DNA of 64,000 bases, from positions 32,375,856 through 32,439,855 of the forward strand of contig OZ020515.1 of the NCBI GenBank assembly GCA_963971425.1. The letters are read 5' to 3'. This document shows, one piece after another, positions 44,101 through 56,816 of the stretch. The stretch's first letter is position 1, and each line of letters begins with the position of its first letter. The DNA is from Bryoerythrophyllum caledonicum. Its lineage: Eukaryota > Streptophyta > Bryopsida > Pottiales > Pottiaceae. The notes below the pieces were generated by a model, which was not told where the DNA came from, searched no databases, and saw only the letters and a list, made by a program, of their open reading frames with translations. The translations under genes and the position numbers were made by a program.

Positions 44101-45330
44101 GTAATTTAGGTTCATTAAATTTCAAAACAATTGGTGACTTGGATTGGTGTCTCATGCTTGTGTGTTTAGATAAATTTTGTAATCATACTTGTGTGTTTAG
44201 ACAAATTTTGTAATAATCCTAGCAATAAGATTTTAATGTAAATTTCATTTCAAAACCTATAGGGATGAAACAATTTTGAAAAAAATAGTGATTGTAGACA
44301 TATGAAAAACACATTGATGGAGGTCAATATTCTTTTTTCCAATCATTCCCTTCACTAAATAGCATTGGAAATGTTTAGAAAAGTGCAAAAGAAATTTTTA
44401 AAAAACTAACTTTGTATGCCTCTTGTTAAAAGTGTTATCCATCACTCATAATTATTGGGGTGACAAGAAATTTTAGTTTTATCAACTAGACATCTTGACA
44501 AGTATGCAAAACCTACTCAACATTATCTACCAAGGAAGAAATCTACATTAAAAGAAAACAATCTACCCAAATTTGTTATTCATTATTAAAATGATTCCAT
44601 ATTCAAGTTGAAATTCCTACAAAAAAAATAATAAAACTTTTATTATCAGGAATTACTATATCTAAGCAAACAAACTAGAAAGGGACCTTTGACAAAGATG
44701 ACCTTTACTATGATTTTACCTCAAATTAAAGTGATTTGAAAAAAAAATGTTTCATTGAAAATTAAATTTAAGTTATATTTTAGGAAGTATTGTTAGAGAG
44801 GACTATGCTCATACTCCTATCAAAGGATTCTAATATTGGAATTTATTAGAGCACAAACTTAGTATTTAGATTTGATACATATGTGTCCATGCACTTGGGT
44901 TACGTGTTGTTTTTGAGTGTTCAAATAAAAAACCTACACTTTGAACTACAACCTAAGGTCTACTCCACATAGAGGTTCCATTGCCTTTAATTTTGATTGG
45001 AGTCCTTTTATTTTAACTAGAACATGATAAAGAAAAATAATTTACTTTTTTTTCCTTCTTTTGTGACCTTTACTTAACTCCACTTTTAGGTTTCATGATG
45101 AGTATATAAATTGCACCTTCTTCTAGTTTTAAATCCATTTACCTTGTCCATCTTCAAGTTCATCTTTTGGTAAACTTTATTTCTAAACCTACTTCTTTAA
45201 TTTTTTTAAATTTTCGGAATGTCACTTTTATTTCTTGCTAGTTTTCCGATTTTTCATAGAAATATGTATTCTTTTTGTTATGCAACTTTCTTTGCTTTAC
45301 TAAGGGGTTGTGCCTTTGTGTTATTGTGGT
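41184..45330. other. Long stretch without a supportable gene
   Basis: Mixed then AT-rich DNA. AAGATCTTACGGTTGAAA at about 42,532 is also present at about 30,415, so the two areas share an old repeat. AATATCACCCT-type phrases recur at 43,268-43,400. The ORFs are short and unrecognisable. Confidence 0.45.
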
Positions 45331-45405
45331 TGATTGTTTTTTATTTTTTTCATCCTAATTTTTTTTTCAAATTGGAAAAATGAAATCAAGAAGTTCATTG
45401 ATAAT

Positions 45406-45711
45406 ATGGAGCCTTTTCAAAGCATTGTTGATGGTGTGAATGTTAATCCAAGAGTACTTAATTTAGATGACCAAGTTTTGGCTGTATTTGGAGATGCTCT
45501 ACTTCCCCTCCTCACCAAAAATCCAGTGACGTGGAGTTATGGCGATTCCAATAGACTTCAGAATAAAACGGGACGACTAAAAATGTTTGCTAAGTTGCTG
45601 TCATTGAACAAGGATTGGCATGGCATGTTGAAGGACCAGTGTGAGCCGCAAAAACGGCTCACGGTGATGAATGGACCTCACGTCGGGTCCATTAAGGCTA
45701 ATGAGTGGTGA
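45406..45711 (+). CDS. Small ORF of unknown function
   Basis: The open frame begins at 45,334, but the hydrophobic start is AT-derived, so the ATG at 45,406 (MEPFQSIVDGVNVNPRVLN) is the better start; 101 residues. Its composition is normal for a protein, unlike the flanks. Product not recognised. It may be an exon or a retrocopy fragment. Confidence 0.3.
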   Translation: MEPFQSIVDGVNVNPRVLNLDDQVLAVFGDALLPLLTKNPVTWSYGDSNRLQNKTGRLKMFAKLLSLNKDWHGMLKDQCEPQKRLTVMNGPHVGSIKANEW

Positions 45712-45849
45712 AAATGGGTTATCCCATGGACTAGCTCGTGGTTTTTTGATTAAAATGGCCAAGTGGCGTTTCCCCTCACTAAAAGAGGAGCCATTTATGG
45801 GCAATCGCGGAATTTATGTAGTTAGCCAAAAAGGAAGAAAAAAAAGGGA

Positions 45850-46610
45850 ATAAACCAGAAAAGAAAAGCAAAGAGAGAAGGGAAAAAAGACAAAAGAAAA
45901 TTAGAAAAGAATTAAAATGAGTAGTGGTGGAGAAGAATTTACCTCCTATCGAGTTGTAGACCGTATTCGGTCACGATGAAGAAATCACGAAACCAAAAAA
46001 ATGGGAGAAGAAGAAGGAGGATGGTGAGGAGAAAAGAAAAAAGAATGGGGCGTTAGAAGCCCTTAAAAAAAATAGTCGAAAGGGTCCAAAAAGAAGTGGA
46101 AAAGAATCCTCATCAATCACTAAGTAAATTAGGAATTCCCCCAAGCAAGGGAAATTCAAGCTAGGTAGAGTTAGATTTTTTTTGCATCCTTGAATTTAGC
46201 TTAATAGCTCACTTATTGAGATCATGCACACACATGTGGCATGGAGTCAAAGTTTAGATTTAGATATTCTTTGGTTAGTGGGACACCCACTTGTGTTGAA
46301 TGCAAGGGTGGCTAGTGATTTATTAGCTTTTTAGTTACTATTGTTTAGTGTGACCATTAATGTGCCCACCCAAAATGGCGGCTGTGAACGACGAAGGGAA
46401 CGACCTTGGGAACAAAGAAGGGAGCAAGGGCCTTGGGGTTACCCCCTTGGAGGGCGCTCATTCGAAGTGTGGGAGGTAGGAGTTAGAGAGGTGTGTGGTA
46501 GGAGCTAGGAAACCGAGAGAGGTGTGTGGAAGTGAGAGAAAGGTAGGGTTCCAGATTTCCCCCTCCTGTGGGCTGGATTGTAATTCAATCGTTACGAAAA
46601 TTGCAGAGTA
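45850..46610. other. Purine-rich stretch and lead-in to the 185-bp array
   Basis: An A/G-rich segment (about 45,835-46,110) gives a long low-complexity antisense ORF that I do not accept. The following 500 bp show no gene. Confidence 0.4.
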
Positions 46611-46615
46611 GATAG

Positions 46616-47440
46616 ATTAGAACATTGGCTTTTCAACAAGCTCAAGAACGTGCGGATTGGAGCTGTGACGACGAAGATACGGGCGGCGGAGTGAGGACGA
46701 CCAGCTGGAGGATCGGTGGCGGATCTCATACGGCCTCAGGTTTTACCTCGTCAGTAGCGGAGTTCTTGTCCAATCGAGCTAAGATTTTAGGAGAAGAGAG
46801 ATTAGAATGTTGGCTTTCCAACAAGCTCAAGAACATACGGATCGGAGCTGTGACAACGAAGATACGGGCGGCAGAGTGAGGACGACCAGCTGGAGGATCG
46901 GTGGCGGATCTCATACGGCCTCCGGTTTTCCCTTGTCAGTAGCGGAGTTCTTGTCCAATCAAGCTAAGATTGTAGGAGTAAAGAGATTAGAACGTTGGCT
47001 TTCCAACAAGCTCAAGAACGTACAGATCGGAATTGTGACAACAAAGATACGGGCGGCGGAGCGAGGACAACCAGCTGGAGGATCGGTGGCGGATCTCATA
47101 CGGCCTCAGGTTTTACCTCGTCAGTAGCGGAGTTCTTGTCCAATCAAGCTAAAATTTTAGGACTAGATAGATTAGAACGTTGGCTTTTCAACAAGATCAA
47201 GTACGTACGGATCGGAGCTGTGACAACGAAGATACGGGCGTCGGAGCGAGGACGACCAGCTGGAGGAGCGGTGGCGGATCTCATACGGCCTCAGGTTTTC
47301 CCTCGTCAGTAGCGGAGTTCTTGTCCAATCAAGCTAAGATTTTAGGACTAGATAGATTAGAGCGTTGGCTTTCCAACAAGATCAAGAACGTTTGGATCGG
47401 AGCTGTGACGACGAAGATACGGGCTGTGGAGTGAAGAACA
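46616..47440. repeat. 185-bp tandem array, 4.4 copies
   Basis: The unit start ATTAGAACGTTGGC lies at 46,616, 46,801, 46,986, 47,171 and 47,356, exactly 185 bp apart, with high identity. As 185 is not a multiple of three, similar ORFs appear in rotating frames and end within one unit, so it is not a protein repeat. Confidence 0.95.
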
Positions 47441-48930
47441 CCAAGAAGAGGAGGACGACCACAGCACAAGAACGACCACGAACACGGCAGAGGGTGAATT
47501 GAGCTAGATCAGGGAGCCTTCTTCCTCTCCCAATTGATTCATTATCTTCTTGATTGCATGTGGAGAAGGAACCCTAAATTTTCTAGTTACAAAAAATCTC
47601 GCGGAAGCGCTACCAAATTTTCACTAGGATTAGGGTTTGCTATCAACTCAACCAAACAATCGGTTTAATCTACAATAGTAAGTGAAGGCAGCTGGAGGCT
47701 CATGCATGGTATAGTGTTTGAGTAGGGCCACTTGTGTGAATGCATGTGGTATACACGTGAATTGTGGTGCACGATTTTTAATAAACATGTATGTTAAGTG
47801 TGCACTGCTGGTCGTTGGCTGTGAGTCCCGGATTGAGTCAACCGGTTAATTGAAGGCTGCCATCGTGTTAAGCAAAAAAACTAATAAGAATACAAAAAAT
47901 AAACGTAAAAAACGGAGTCATAATCACGAAGATAATGAAGAATTAAACTTTTAACATAAAAAGAGGAGCCTGTCTGCTGGTTGTTGCTGTCAGGGTCGCA
48001 CTTGGGCCTGGAATTGGTGGTTAAGGTGCTAATCAAGTTCACAAGGCGAAATTGAACCTAATGGAGATTTAAAACATTGGAAACGGAGCTGTGAGGCGGA
48101 ATTTACGCTTGTCTAAAGGTTGGATTCAACCTAAGGCTGAATTCAGCCATCACATCACTAATTATTAATGAACCCTCTTAAGTGACCACGCCTTGGGTCA
48201 TCATGCTTGTATGAATGGTTAAGTATGTTTGCACAAGGGGCTGCATCCCATATGTAGGATCTTGTGTTCAAGATAAGCCACCCCATTAGGGGGCGGTTTA
48301 TTTGGCTCACAACCAGCTAGAGTATGCAGCTCTTCGTTTGGCACAATTTGACCTGTTGTATCACTATGCAGAAGGAGGTTCAGTTTTTCATAATGCTTTC
48401 GTTGTAGACAGCTTCAACAAACATTTAAAATTGTTTTTGAATACATGGGAGTTGAATTATTGAATCCTAGATTATTTGCATTTATTTCCCTTGTACAAAT
48501 TGTCCACAATGGAGTAGCCATGCCAATCCTTGTTCAATGACAACAGCTTGTATATTTGTTTTAAAGTGCCAAGTAGATGCAAGAATGCAACGAAGTTCAG
48601 ATAATTCCATTGTGGACAATTTGAGTTATGTCACAATGGAATTAGACATTGGTAGATCGATGCAGAGACTAGACGCGCATGGATCATCTGATCACTAATG
48701 CATGAAATCAAGCTACTGTATATCTAGCTTGGATATGGGCAATCCGGGCCCGAACCAGATGACATACGTCCCTGTATATCGAAAATTTGTGCGTGATTGA
48801 ATTAATTGCAAGGATAGTCGATCAAACGAACACGTACTAGCTAGGTGATCCACACCTCAAATTAATAAGAAATCCTCGCAACTGATTAAATGTACGAGTT
48901 CCAACTTCTGGGTACTTAACTTATATATAC
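47441..48930. other. No gene seen
   Basis: Mixed composition with scattered short repeats such as CATTGTGGACAATTTG near 48,500 and 48,610. No coding region or RNA gene recognised. Confidence 0.4.
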
Positions 48931-48932
48931 AG

Positions 48933-49098
48933 AGTAGATAGGCAATTTCGTTATAATGGCAGTTTTTTTTTCCATTTGTAACACATTCCATGCCATTTGT
49001 ACAGAATGTAGTGTTATTTTTGACAAATTCAGTGCCATTTTAATGGAATGTTGCGCCATTATATTGAAAAACCGCCATTTTAATGAAATTGACTATGC
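48933..49098. mobile_element. Short inverted-repeat element (about 166 bp)
   Basis: The left end GGCAATTTCGTTATAATGGC and the reverse complement of the right end, GTCAATTTCATTAAAATGGC, form imperfect inverted repeats, with CCATTT phrases inside. The borders and duplication are unclear. Confidence 0.5.
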
Positions 49099-49099
49099 A

Positions 49100-51240
49100 G
49101 TGAGTATCGTATAATCGCCCCGGCCACCACGACGACAGCCTCTCGTTGTGGGGGCGTTCTACTGTGGTAATGGATCTATAATAGTGCCAGGAATTAGGGC
49201 GGCGTCATATATAGTGCTCCACGGCATCAACAAACGCATTCATGAGATTCGATCCCTTGACTACCGATTCGGCATTCGGAACCAAAATTGAAAATTCTGT
49301 ACGTAGCAGACGGTGGTGACTTCGCCAAGGTTTTGTCGGTTTTAATTCAGAATTGTTTATAATTACTGTAATTTGTTAGTCCAATTGCAATCTGAACTGA
49401 GTCAACTGGCAATCAAACTAGGACTTTGTCTGCAAGACCAGGCACTTTGAGTCTAGCTGGCTCGATCAGTTGCAGCATATAATCTTATTAACCCCTACAT
49501 GCAGAAGGTTTGCTTTGAGCTTCTTGGAATTTGCTCTAAATTGAACAAAATGACAACATTTTGATAAGTTGTATCAATTTATTTATTTTGAATTGTAACT
49601 ATATAAATTCAAAGTAGACATGTTAGAGATCTCATAGGAAAAGAAAACACAACAATGTGACTTATGGAGTGAAAGATTATAACGTTTGACCATGAGTGTG
49701 CTAAAATTGCAAAAATCTTTCTATCTTCTTTACACAAGTCAAATCTAAAAAGTTGGTGACCAAAAAAATATGAGGTTAAAGGGCCTAACATGTATAATCC
49801 TTATCAATTTATGGTTTTCTTAAAATCTACTCTAGAATTTTTTTAAATGAATTTTGAATGTGATTTTTTCTCCAAGATCTAGTGTATATGAGGCTCATTT
49901 CTAAGAGCTCTCAACACTATAGGAAGTCAAGATTGCACTAGGTACCCTTGCACAAAATCGTGAATAGAAAAATCTCTATCATTTATTTTCAAGATTGGAT
50001 TTGCAATGCTAAAACTAGACTTCAAGAAGAACTTTCTAAAAATATAAACTAATAAAAATAGCAATTTGGTCAAGCTTTATTTAACCTCAAAGTTTTGCAA
50101 ACACTAGATTTTGGTGCCTTCGGCAGTTAGGGGTTAAGCTCAACTCCGAGTGTCTCACCATGCAACATTGCTTAACCATATAGGGACGGGCCCTATTACC
50201 AATCCTTTCAAGCTTCAACTATCATTGCTCTATTTTCTGTGGTTCTTCAACTAAGTATGAACGAAAAAAATTTTAATTTATTTTTCAAAGATGAGGTTGT
50301 ATATATACTACAATTTGAAAAAAACCCAAATTTTGGAGGAAAATTTTGAAATTACTAAAAATTTCTTTAAAAAAAAATGAAGAAAATCCATATTAAATAT
50401 AAAAAACTCAAAAAATATGAAATTTTTTCCATAGATGTTAATCATAGTTTAGAGCATCTCGGTATAAACCAAAGTTATCGTGTCATTCTAAGATTAGAAA
50501 ATCAACAAAACATGATTATAGGTCCAAAGTTCATATTGCTATAAAATATAGAATTTTTTCCAAAATTTCCAATTGGAGTAGAAACTAAACTTCATAAACT
50601 TCATTCCATTTGTTGAATTCAAATTATAAAATAATCATTATTGTGGCTCAAATTTGCATCAAGAGAAAGGAGCAAGAAATGGCCAAAATATACTACAAGG
50701 TTGATCCATGGATTGAGCATCTTCTTCTTTAAAAAAGTCAATAAGATAGTACTGATGGACAGGCTTTGCAATACTATTTACTAAAAATGTACTCAAGTAC
50801 CCTCCAAATATATAAATTGGATGAATTGGCTAAATAGTAAAATTAGGTTACCTTTACAATTAGGTTGCCTTATCCCCCCAAAGTTATCGTGTAAGCCATC
50901 AAAGTCAGAAATATCTCTACAAGTACTTCCATTTGTGCACACGGAGGTTCATGAGTTCCAACTACATGAAAAAACTAATTCAAAAGTAATTAGTATTTTC
51001 TTGTGTAGAAACAATAAATACTGAAATAGTGTGGAATGTCGAGAAATTAGTAAGGGGCAACCTAATTTCACTATTCAGTGCTTGCTTATTGTTGACATCT
51101 GACATTTCGGGTTGAGTTTTTGTGTGTGTGTGTGTGTTTGCACTTGTCTGATAATTAGAGCCTGTGCTGTGAAGGCTTGGGAAACTGAAGGTAATGTTCC
51201 AATCCCCCCCGTTCAACATCATTCTCAATTGCATGATAAC
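49100..51240. other. No gene seen
   Basis: AT-rich DNA, small ORFs only, and a TG dinucleotide run at about 51,119-51,136. Confidence 0.45.
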
Positions 51241-51372
51241 CAGTGATCCCAGAACTAGTTTTGGGTTTTTAGCCAACTGTTCATTTTTGGAAGATTTTGA
51301 AAAAAAATTACACTGAGAACATGTCAAATTTTTTAGCAATTGAGCGAAATTTAGCCAGTTCTGGGATCGCTG
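51241..51372. mobile_element. hAT-type miniature element (132 bp)
   Basis: Terminal inverted repeats CAGTGATCCCAGAACT and AGTTCTGGGATCGCTG (15 of 16 match), flanked by a perfect 8-bp duplication ATGATAAC at 51,233-51,240 and 51,373-51,380. An 8-bp duplication and a CAG start are hAT hallmarks. No ORF inside. Confidence 0.92.
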
Positions 51373-51380
51373 ATGATAAC

Positions 51381-52359
51381 CCTCAATTTTGTACCAAGTG
51401 CAAGATACTAACCCTATTCTCTTCCAATATAATATTAATTATTTTTCTCTGAAATGATTGCAGTTGCACTGAAAACACGAAACCTAGGCACGCTCGAATT
51501 GATAGAGGCCTCTGCATCGATCTACACTCTCGAATTTCAGACAGTTCCAGCTCCACATGTTCGCAATATTGATGGACAGACATCTACCTCACCTACTCAC
51601 CTAAATGAGTGTCCAACAAGCTAAGGCAAATGCGAGTACGTCTCGATCAGAGAAGACATACTGTTGTAAGTGCCATAAAGTCCAAATATAAAATCATTCA
51701 TAAAAGAGGTACACTGCACAATCAATCGAATGATGCTTTGCCGAGTCCCAGTTGCAGACTTTGTTGAAGACTCCGCGTTGTGCAGTGGGTTTGTGGAACG
51801 AATGAAGAACAAGCATCTACGTACAGTGCTATACTACTAGGCTCTGTCCGTGTAGCATTGCCACCCTTTTCGACTGAGGAAGAAACACCAACTTAGCTTC
51901 AGGGTAAGCTTATCTTTTGTCTGCTAACTAGGCAGCTTGTGTCTATCAATGCAAAACCTCCACCGATCGATCTCGGACGTGGGCAGTAGCTTTCGTCTGT
52001 GGTGCAGTCAACAGCCATTGCCGTTTATTCCGATTGGAATCGATTGAAGCTGCAATCAGTCAATCGGTACGTACCGACGAACGAACTTCTCTGTGTACGT
52101 ACTGCGCCGGAGTATTAGCCTACCATTACTGGCCAATCTTCATATGCCCAATGTTGTAGATTAGGGGGCGCCTGGCAGCTTAAGTAGTATCAATTCCTTG
52201 CTCCAATTAGTGCCTCTGAGTACGTCACCGTGACACAGTCGATTGATCAGTGGACTCTTGTACGTTCTCGGGCAGAGTGGATATTTTATTGTGGATCGAT
52301 TGTGCGAGGCATCCCATCGGTTGTGCAGATCTGCTAGCTGCCAGATCAATCCATCGATC
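51381..52359. other. No gene seen
   Basis: Mixed composition. The GC content rises toward the pseudogene at 52,360, and its promoter may lie here, but I cannot point to elements. Confidence 0.35.
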
Positions 52360-53073
52360 ATGGAGTCGCGATGGTTCGCGAAGAAGTGCGTGGCGATGCC
52401 GGATTTCTTCCACAAAGGGTCCGTGTAGGTGGCCGGGAATTTGAAGGGTTTGGAGATCTGCACGGTTACGGTGGAGAGCGTCTGCATCTACGAGGTACCG
52501 CTGCAGTAAGGCCCCCTGCAAGCGTTGGCCGTCATCATGCACCATTTCCTGGTGGTGGAGGTGAGCGCCATGTCGCATCCCAATCGCGGTCATAGCAGAG
52601 GTGGCTTCCTCATCCGGGCGGAGAAGGCGGGTCGCGATGGGAACGGGGAGAACACAGGCATCACCGTGAAGGATGTGCATTATGTGGAGGAGGAGAGTTT
52701 TGTGGTGAAGCACCGGGTGGGCAACTTGAACGTGAGCATTCCCATGGCCCAGCTGCTCCAAATTCTGACCAAGCACTCTGCGGATTACGACCTCTTCACC
52801 GACAACTGCTGGAGGTACGCCGACGCCACTTGCCGAGCGCTGGTGAAAGCGTTTGGAGAGCTTCGTCCGGAGGACGGCAAGGTTATGGACAGACATCTCC
52901 AACAGATTCCGACTCTCGTCGTGCCCGTGGACAAAGCGGTGACGGCCATCAGCTATGGCCTCGTGGTGACAACCGCTGCCTCTGTGATTCGGTATGTGTA
53001 CAAGAGGTTTACCACCGAGGAGAAGGAAGAAGATGTCCAAATGAAAGGAGAGAAACCTCCCCTGTTGGCTTGA
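52360..53073 (+). pseudogene. LRAT/papain-like (NC-motif) membrane-anchored protein, two in-frame stops
   Basis: The frame from the ATG at 52,360 (MESRWFAKKCVAMPDFFHKG) runs to a TGA at 53,071 with only two stops, TAG 52,426-52,428 and TAA 52,507-52,509; both are one transition from CAG/CAA. The 3' open part is 182 codons. A His in IMHHFLVVEVSAM and a Cys in DLFTDNCWRYADATCRALV sit as in LRAT/NlpC-P60-like proteins. A hydrophobic stretch near the C-terminus (ITSYG-like, VVTTAASVIRYVY) could be a membrane anchor, as in HRASLS-type members. GC-rich codon use contrasts with its AT-rich flanks. Host origin likely; the exact family is uncertain. Confidence 0.5.
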
Positions 53074-56000
53074 CATAACTTATTATTGATCGAAACCCTT
53101 GATTCAATTGTAGCTGTTAAATAGGAATTGTCGGTTTTGCGTGTTGGCGTGTGGCTGCCATCACCTTACTACTCTAAACTTGCTAGCTAGCGCTCATATG
53201 CATTCGATCAACAATGATCTTTGGATTCAAAGTTCAACTTTCCGGTGCTTGACATATGCAGCAGTCACTAGAAATACGAATTGATAACTGTATGGGACCA
53301 GTAGGCTTAATTCGAAGTTACAAGAGTCTGCTGTGTAACTAAGTTAGAGAGACCTGGCATTCTATAGCATATTTTGGGGCGACAAAGTCGTGCATCAAAA
53401 ATAATTCCGCAATGGATTCGAGTATGTAAAGTCAGATATTGGTAGTGAATAAGAGAAACCTCAATAGCTTGTCTAGAGCTCAGTCACTCTGCATTTTTAT
53501 GTACTAAGCTAGAGCATTTCCTACCACCTCTAAAACAACCCTGCCCACGGATTTTTGAGATGCCCATGATGGCCGGGTGAAATTCAATCCCCAACAACTC
53601 TCTAGTTGCATATGTATTAGATAACTGACAAGCCGCGGTAGCGGTGAGTAGGTTATCGGACATAACCGGTTGTTCACTTTTCAACCAAAGTTTTTGATCT
53701 TTATGATCCAAGGGTGTAGGAAGCAAGTTGAAAGGAAAGAGGGTTATGAGTTGCAACTTGTGATGGTGATGATGATGATGGGTTGCCAATGGGATGGTGC
53801 CACGTGAGTGTTGAAAACTCAACAACCGGTTATGTAGAGGTGCAGGGTGTGGAGCCTTTCATCTTCTATCCCAAAAGAATTTTGATTTGCACAAGAGACT
53901 TTCAGTGCCTTGTCATTGGATATTTTGTTTTAATGTACAAGTCAAAGGCCTACGTGGTGATGCCAATGCGAACATGGAAACTGTAGTCACATTTATGAAT
54001 CAAGAGGTAAGTGATTCAAGACATAAGTGTTGTGAAAGAGAACGATTTTGTAAATCAAGAGGTAATTGTTGTACTATAGAAGATATAGTACATTGTGACT
54101 AATGTGGCATTTGTCACAATTTACCAAATCTTCTACAATCTTTGAGTGGAGGCGGGTTAAATTTTCTTAAAATTTGTATATATTTTCTATACTATATAAG
54201 ACACCTAGGTGCAAGTTTGTAGGAGAATTGGACTCTTTTAGTTTTTTTTCACAATTTTGGGATTGTTTTAACCCCCAACCCAAAAATAAATAAAAATTGA
54301 CATTGACATGTCCAATTCCATATGATAAATATGCTTGTTTAGGATTTATTGACCACTTTGGGGAATGTCTAGAATTTTTTTTGAATGAAGACGTACATAT
54401 TGTGGAAGATTTGGTTAGTTGTGACTAATGTCCATTTGGTGGCATTAGTCTAATTAGTCGATCACAAGATACTAAATCTTCTACAAATCTTGAGTAGAGA
54501 GCTTAAATTTTCTAAAAGTTTGTATACAATTTCTTTACTATGTAAGACACCACTTGCGAAAGAAGGCTTCACTAGAAGCCTCCACATACTTGCAACAACT
54601 TGTAAAGGATGTGACTCTCTATGGCAAAGATGTCCTTGTGATGGTGGCTTTGAGTCACCTACCAATTGTTGCTAAGGAAGTCCTTTGCATGCCTTTTTAC
54701 TTGAGGATATGGGAGATTTTCTAAACCCATCTTGCCATTAGATCCTTAGCTTTGCCAGAGAAAACCATCTCATAGGTTAAACGAAAAGGGTGGCAAGAGA
54801 TGCTCTAAGATTATTGATTGAAGTGGGTATCCAAGCCTTTTGTATGCCAAACACTTCAACAACCGAGAAGACAATTTGCTTTATCATTGTTCTTGCTTGT
54901 TTTATTCTACACAAGTTAATTCTAAATTATTGCCTCCAACACTAACTTGCATTATTTCCAAAATTATTCAAATTTATCAAACACACTAATATAGTAGTTT
55001 ATAGTATCTCTTATTAAATGTAAACTATGTCACAATTTCATTTGTCACATTTTCATCCCCTCAATTTTTCATCTATCCATCCTAAATGACATTCGTACAA
55101 TTTTTCAATGGAACAAATTTTGGTGCAATCAAAATTTATATTAATTCAATTACAATCATAGTCTTTCATGCTATGGAGTATTTTAAATATAATGACTTTC
55201 ATCTGTGTTTCATTCAAATTAATGCAAGGGAGGCTTGCACTATTTAAATTTTGGTTCACACTAAATGAATTAATATATGTAGTAATAAAATCTATAGCCT
55301 ATACATAGGAGGTTGGAGGGTTAGATGCGGGATTTTTTGAAGGCATCCTCAAAGAATTCTAGATGCCATATATAATTCTAACTTTTGACTACTTTGTAAT
55401 TAGTATTGAAATTTTTATAGTTAAAACTACATTCAAAAGTACAAGAGAACTCAAATTTAAACATTAGACAAAGACAATAAACCAAGTGCTTCAAAAGCTA
55501 GCTAAAAGACAAAAATTATAGTGGACTATTCAAATCACCATTCCCAATGTACATTTTGCTTTAATTAGTGTACCTAGTGCCATTACTACAAGCAAAACAA
55601 AAATAAAAACAAATGTTCTAATTCTTGCATTGATAAAAACTTTGAAATTCAATAACTTTCACACCATATGTCCAAATGCCATGAAATGAAGCCCACGCGC
55701 CCCTGCTTGACAAAGGCTTTCTAATGTGATTGGGGGACACACGGTCTAAAAGATCTCAACATAACAAACAAAACAGTCTAACCTAAGATATTGATTTGTT
55801 CCCAACTCTCCTAAAATAGTTTCTACTACGATAAGGTAACTACACCTAAAAGCGACCCTTTCCAAAAACCATCCCCTGGATATTCTTGGCTAAAATGTAC
55901 TTCCATTGTTCATGAGATTGTAAGGTTGATTTTAGAACAACCTATTTTCAGCACTTCTAAAATTCATAGTTTATTCACACGATGTTCCAAAAATGTATTT

Positions 56001-56436
56001 TAAGAGAATCTAAAATCCCCTTGCAATTACCAAGAAGATCCCTCAAAAAAAAATTCAATATAATAATGAGAACTATGCTGAAAAGCTTATTCGGACGATT
56101 TTAGGTGTAGTTACCTTAATGCAAAACCTCCTTGCAAAGCCTCAATGATTACCGAGAACTTGCTATCGGACAACTCACGGCGCACCACGTGTACAACGTT
56201 GACCCCTTAGATGCCACCTGCGCACTCCAGAATGGGGTGGCCCGTCTCGTCAGAGGGTCGCGTCAGCTCCTCTCCAAGCCACGCCTCTCGGTCGCGCCTG
56301 TCGGTCACTCTCACTCTGTTCTGCCTCCGTCACTCCCTCGCCCGCCCACGGCGCTCACCCCGACGACAACAAACAATCCAGAGCAATCCCTCACCCTTTC
56401 CCCCAAATGGCACTCCAGCAACAACGACGATGATTG
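53074..56436. other. Long stretch without a supportable gene
   Basis: AT-rich DNA. Short ORFs at 53,484-54,102 and 56,132-56,582 have no domain. ATCTTCTACAA-type phrases recur near 54,128 and 54,475. Confidence 0.45.
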
Positions 56437-56617
56437 TGTTGGAACTTAGTGTCCGACCCTTGGTTACCATTATTGTTACTGTTCCGTTGAGTAGATGTTT
56501 TTTTATTCTGACTCTTTCTCTTCCTCTCTTGATCTCCGTAGTATTAAACCCCAACCATCGAACTCCTTCTTTGAACAGTTAGGTTCCCACAGTGAGTCCT
56601 GTGAGTGCAGATTAACA
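56437..56617 (+). repeat. 5' LTR of a Ty1/copia element (181 bp)
   Basis: Starts TGTTGGAACTTAGTG and ends GCAGATTAACA, so TG..CA, and is followed without a gap by a primer-binding site. No 3' LTR is in the window because the element is truncated. Confidence 0.75.
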
Positions 56618-56629
56618 TGGTATCAGAGC
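56618..56629 (+). promoter_or_regulatory. Primer-binding site, initiator tRNA-Met
   Basis: TGGTATCAGAGC is the standard complement of the plant initiator Met tRNA 3' end, used to prime minus-strand DNA synthesis in copia elements. Confidence 0.9.
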
Positions 56630-56816
56630 AGCTTTCCTAGGCAGTGAGATCTCGCAGGAGGTGAGCACCTCCCAGAGTGATTAGCAACGATTTGTTCCTT
56701 TATTTTCCTTTCGAGTTTTGTTCCAGTCGTTCCATCCATTTCCTCCTCACACCTCTATCTCAAATCACACCTTCTTCACAGTGGCAATAGAGAACCGAAC
56801 TAGCTAGTAGATCAAT

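Noticed and set aside
45835-46159. Ser/Phe-rich minus-strand ORF
   Set aside because: It comes from an A/G-rich low-complexity stretch.
46625-47434. Family of four related small proteins
   Set aside because: The 185-bp period rotates the frame; the ORFs are by-products of a DNA repeat.
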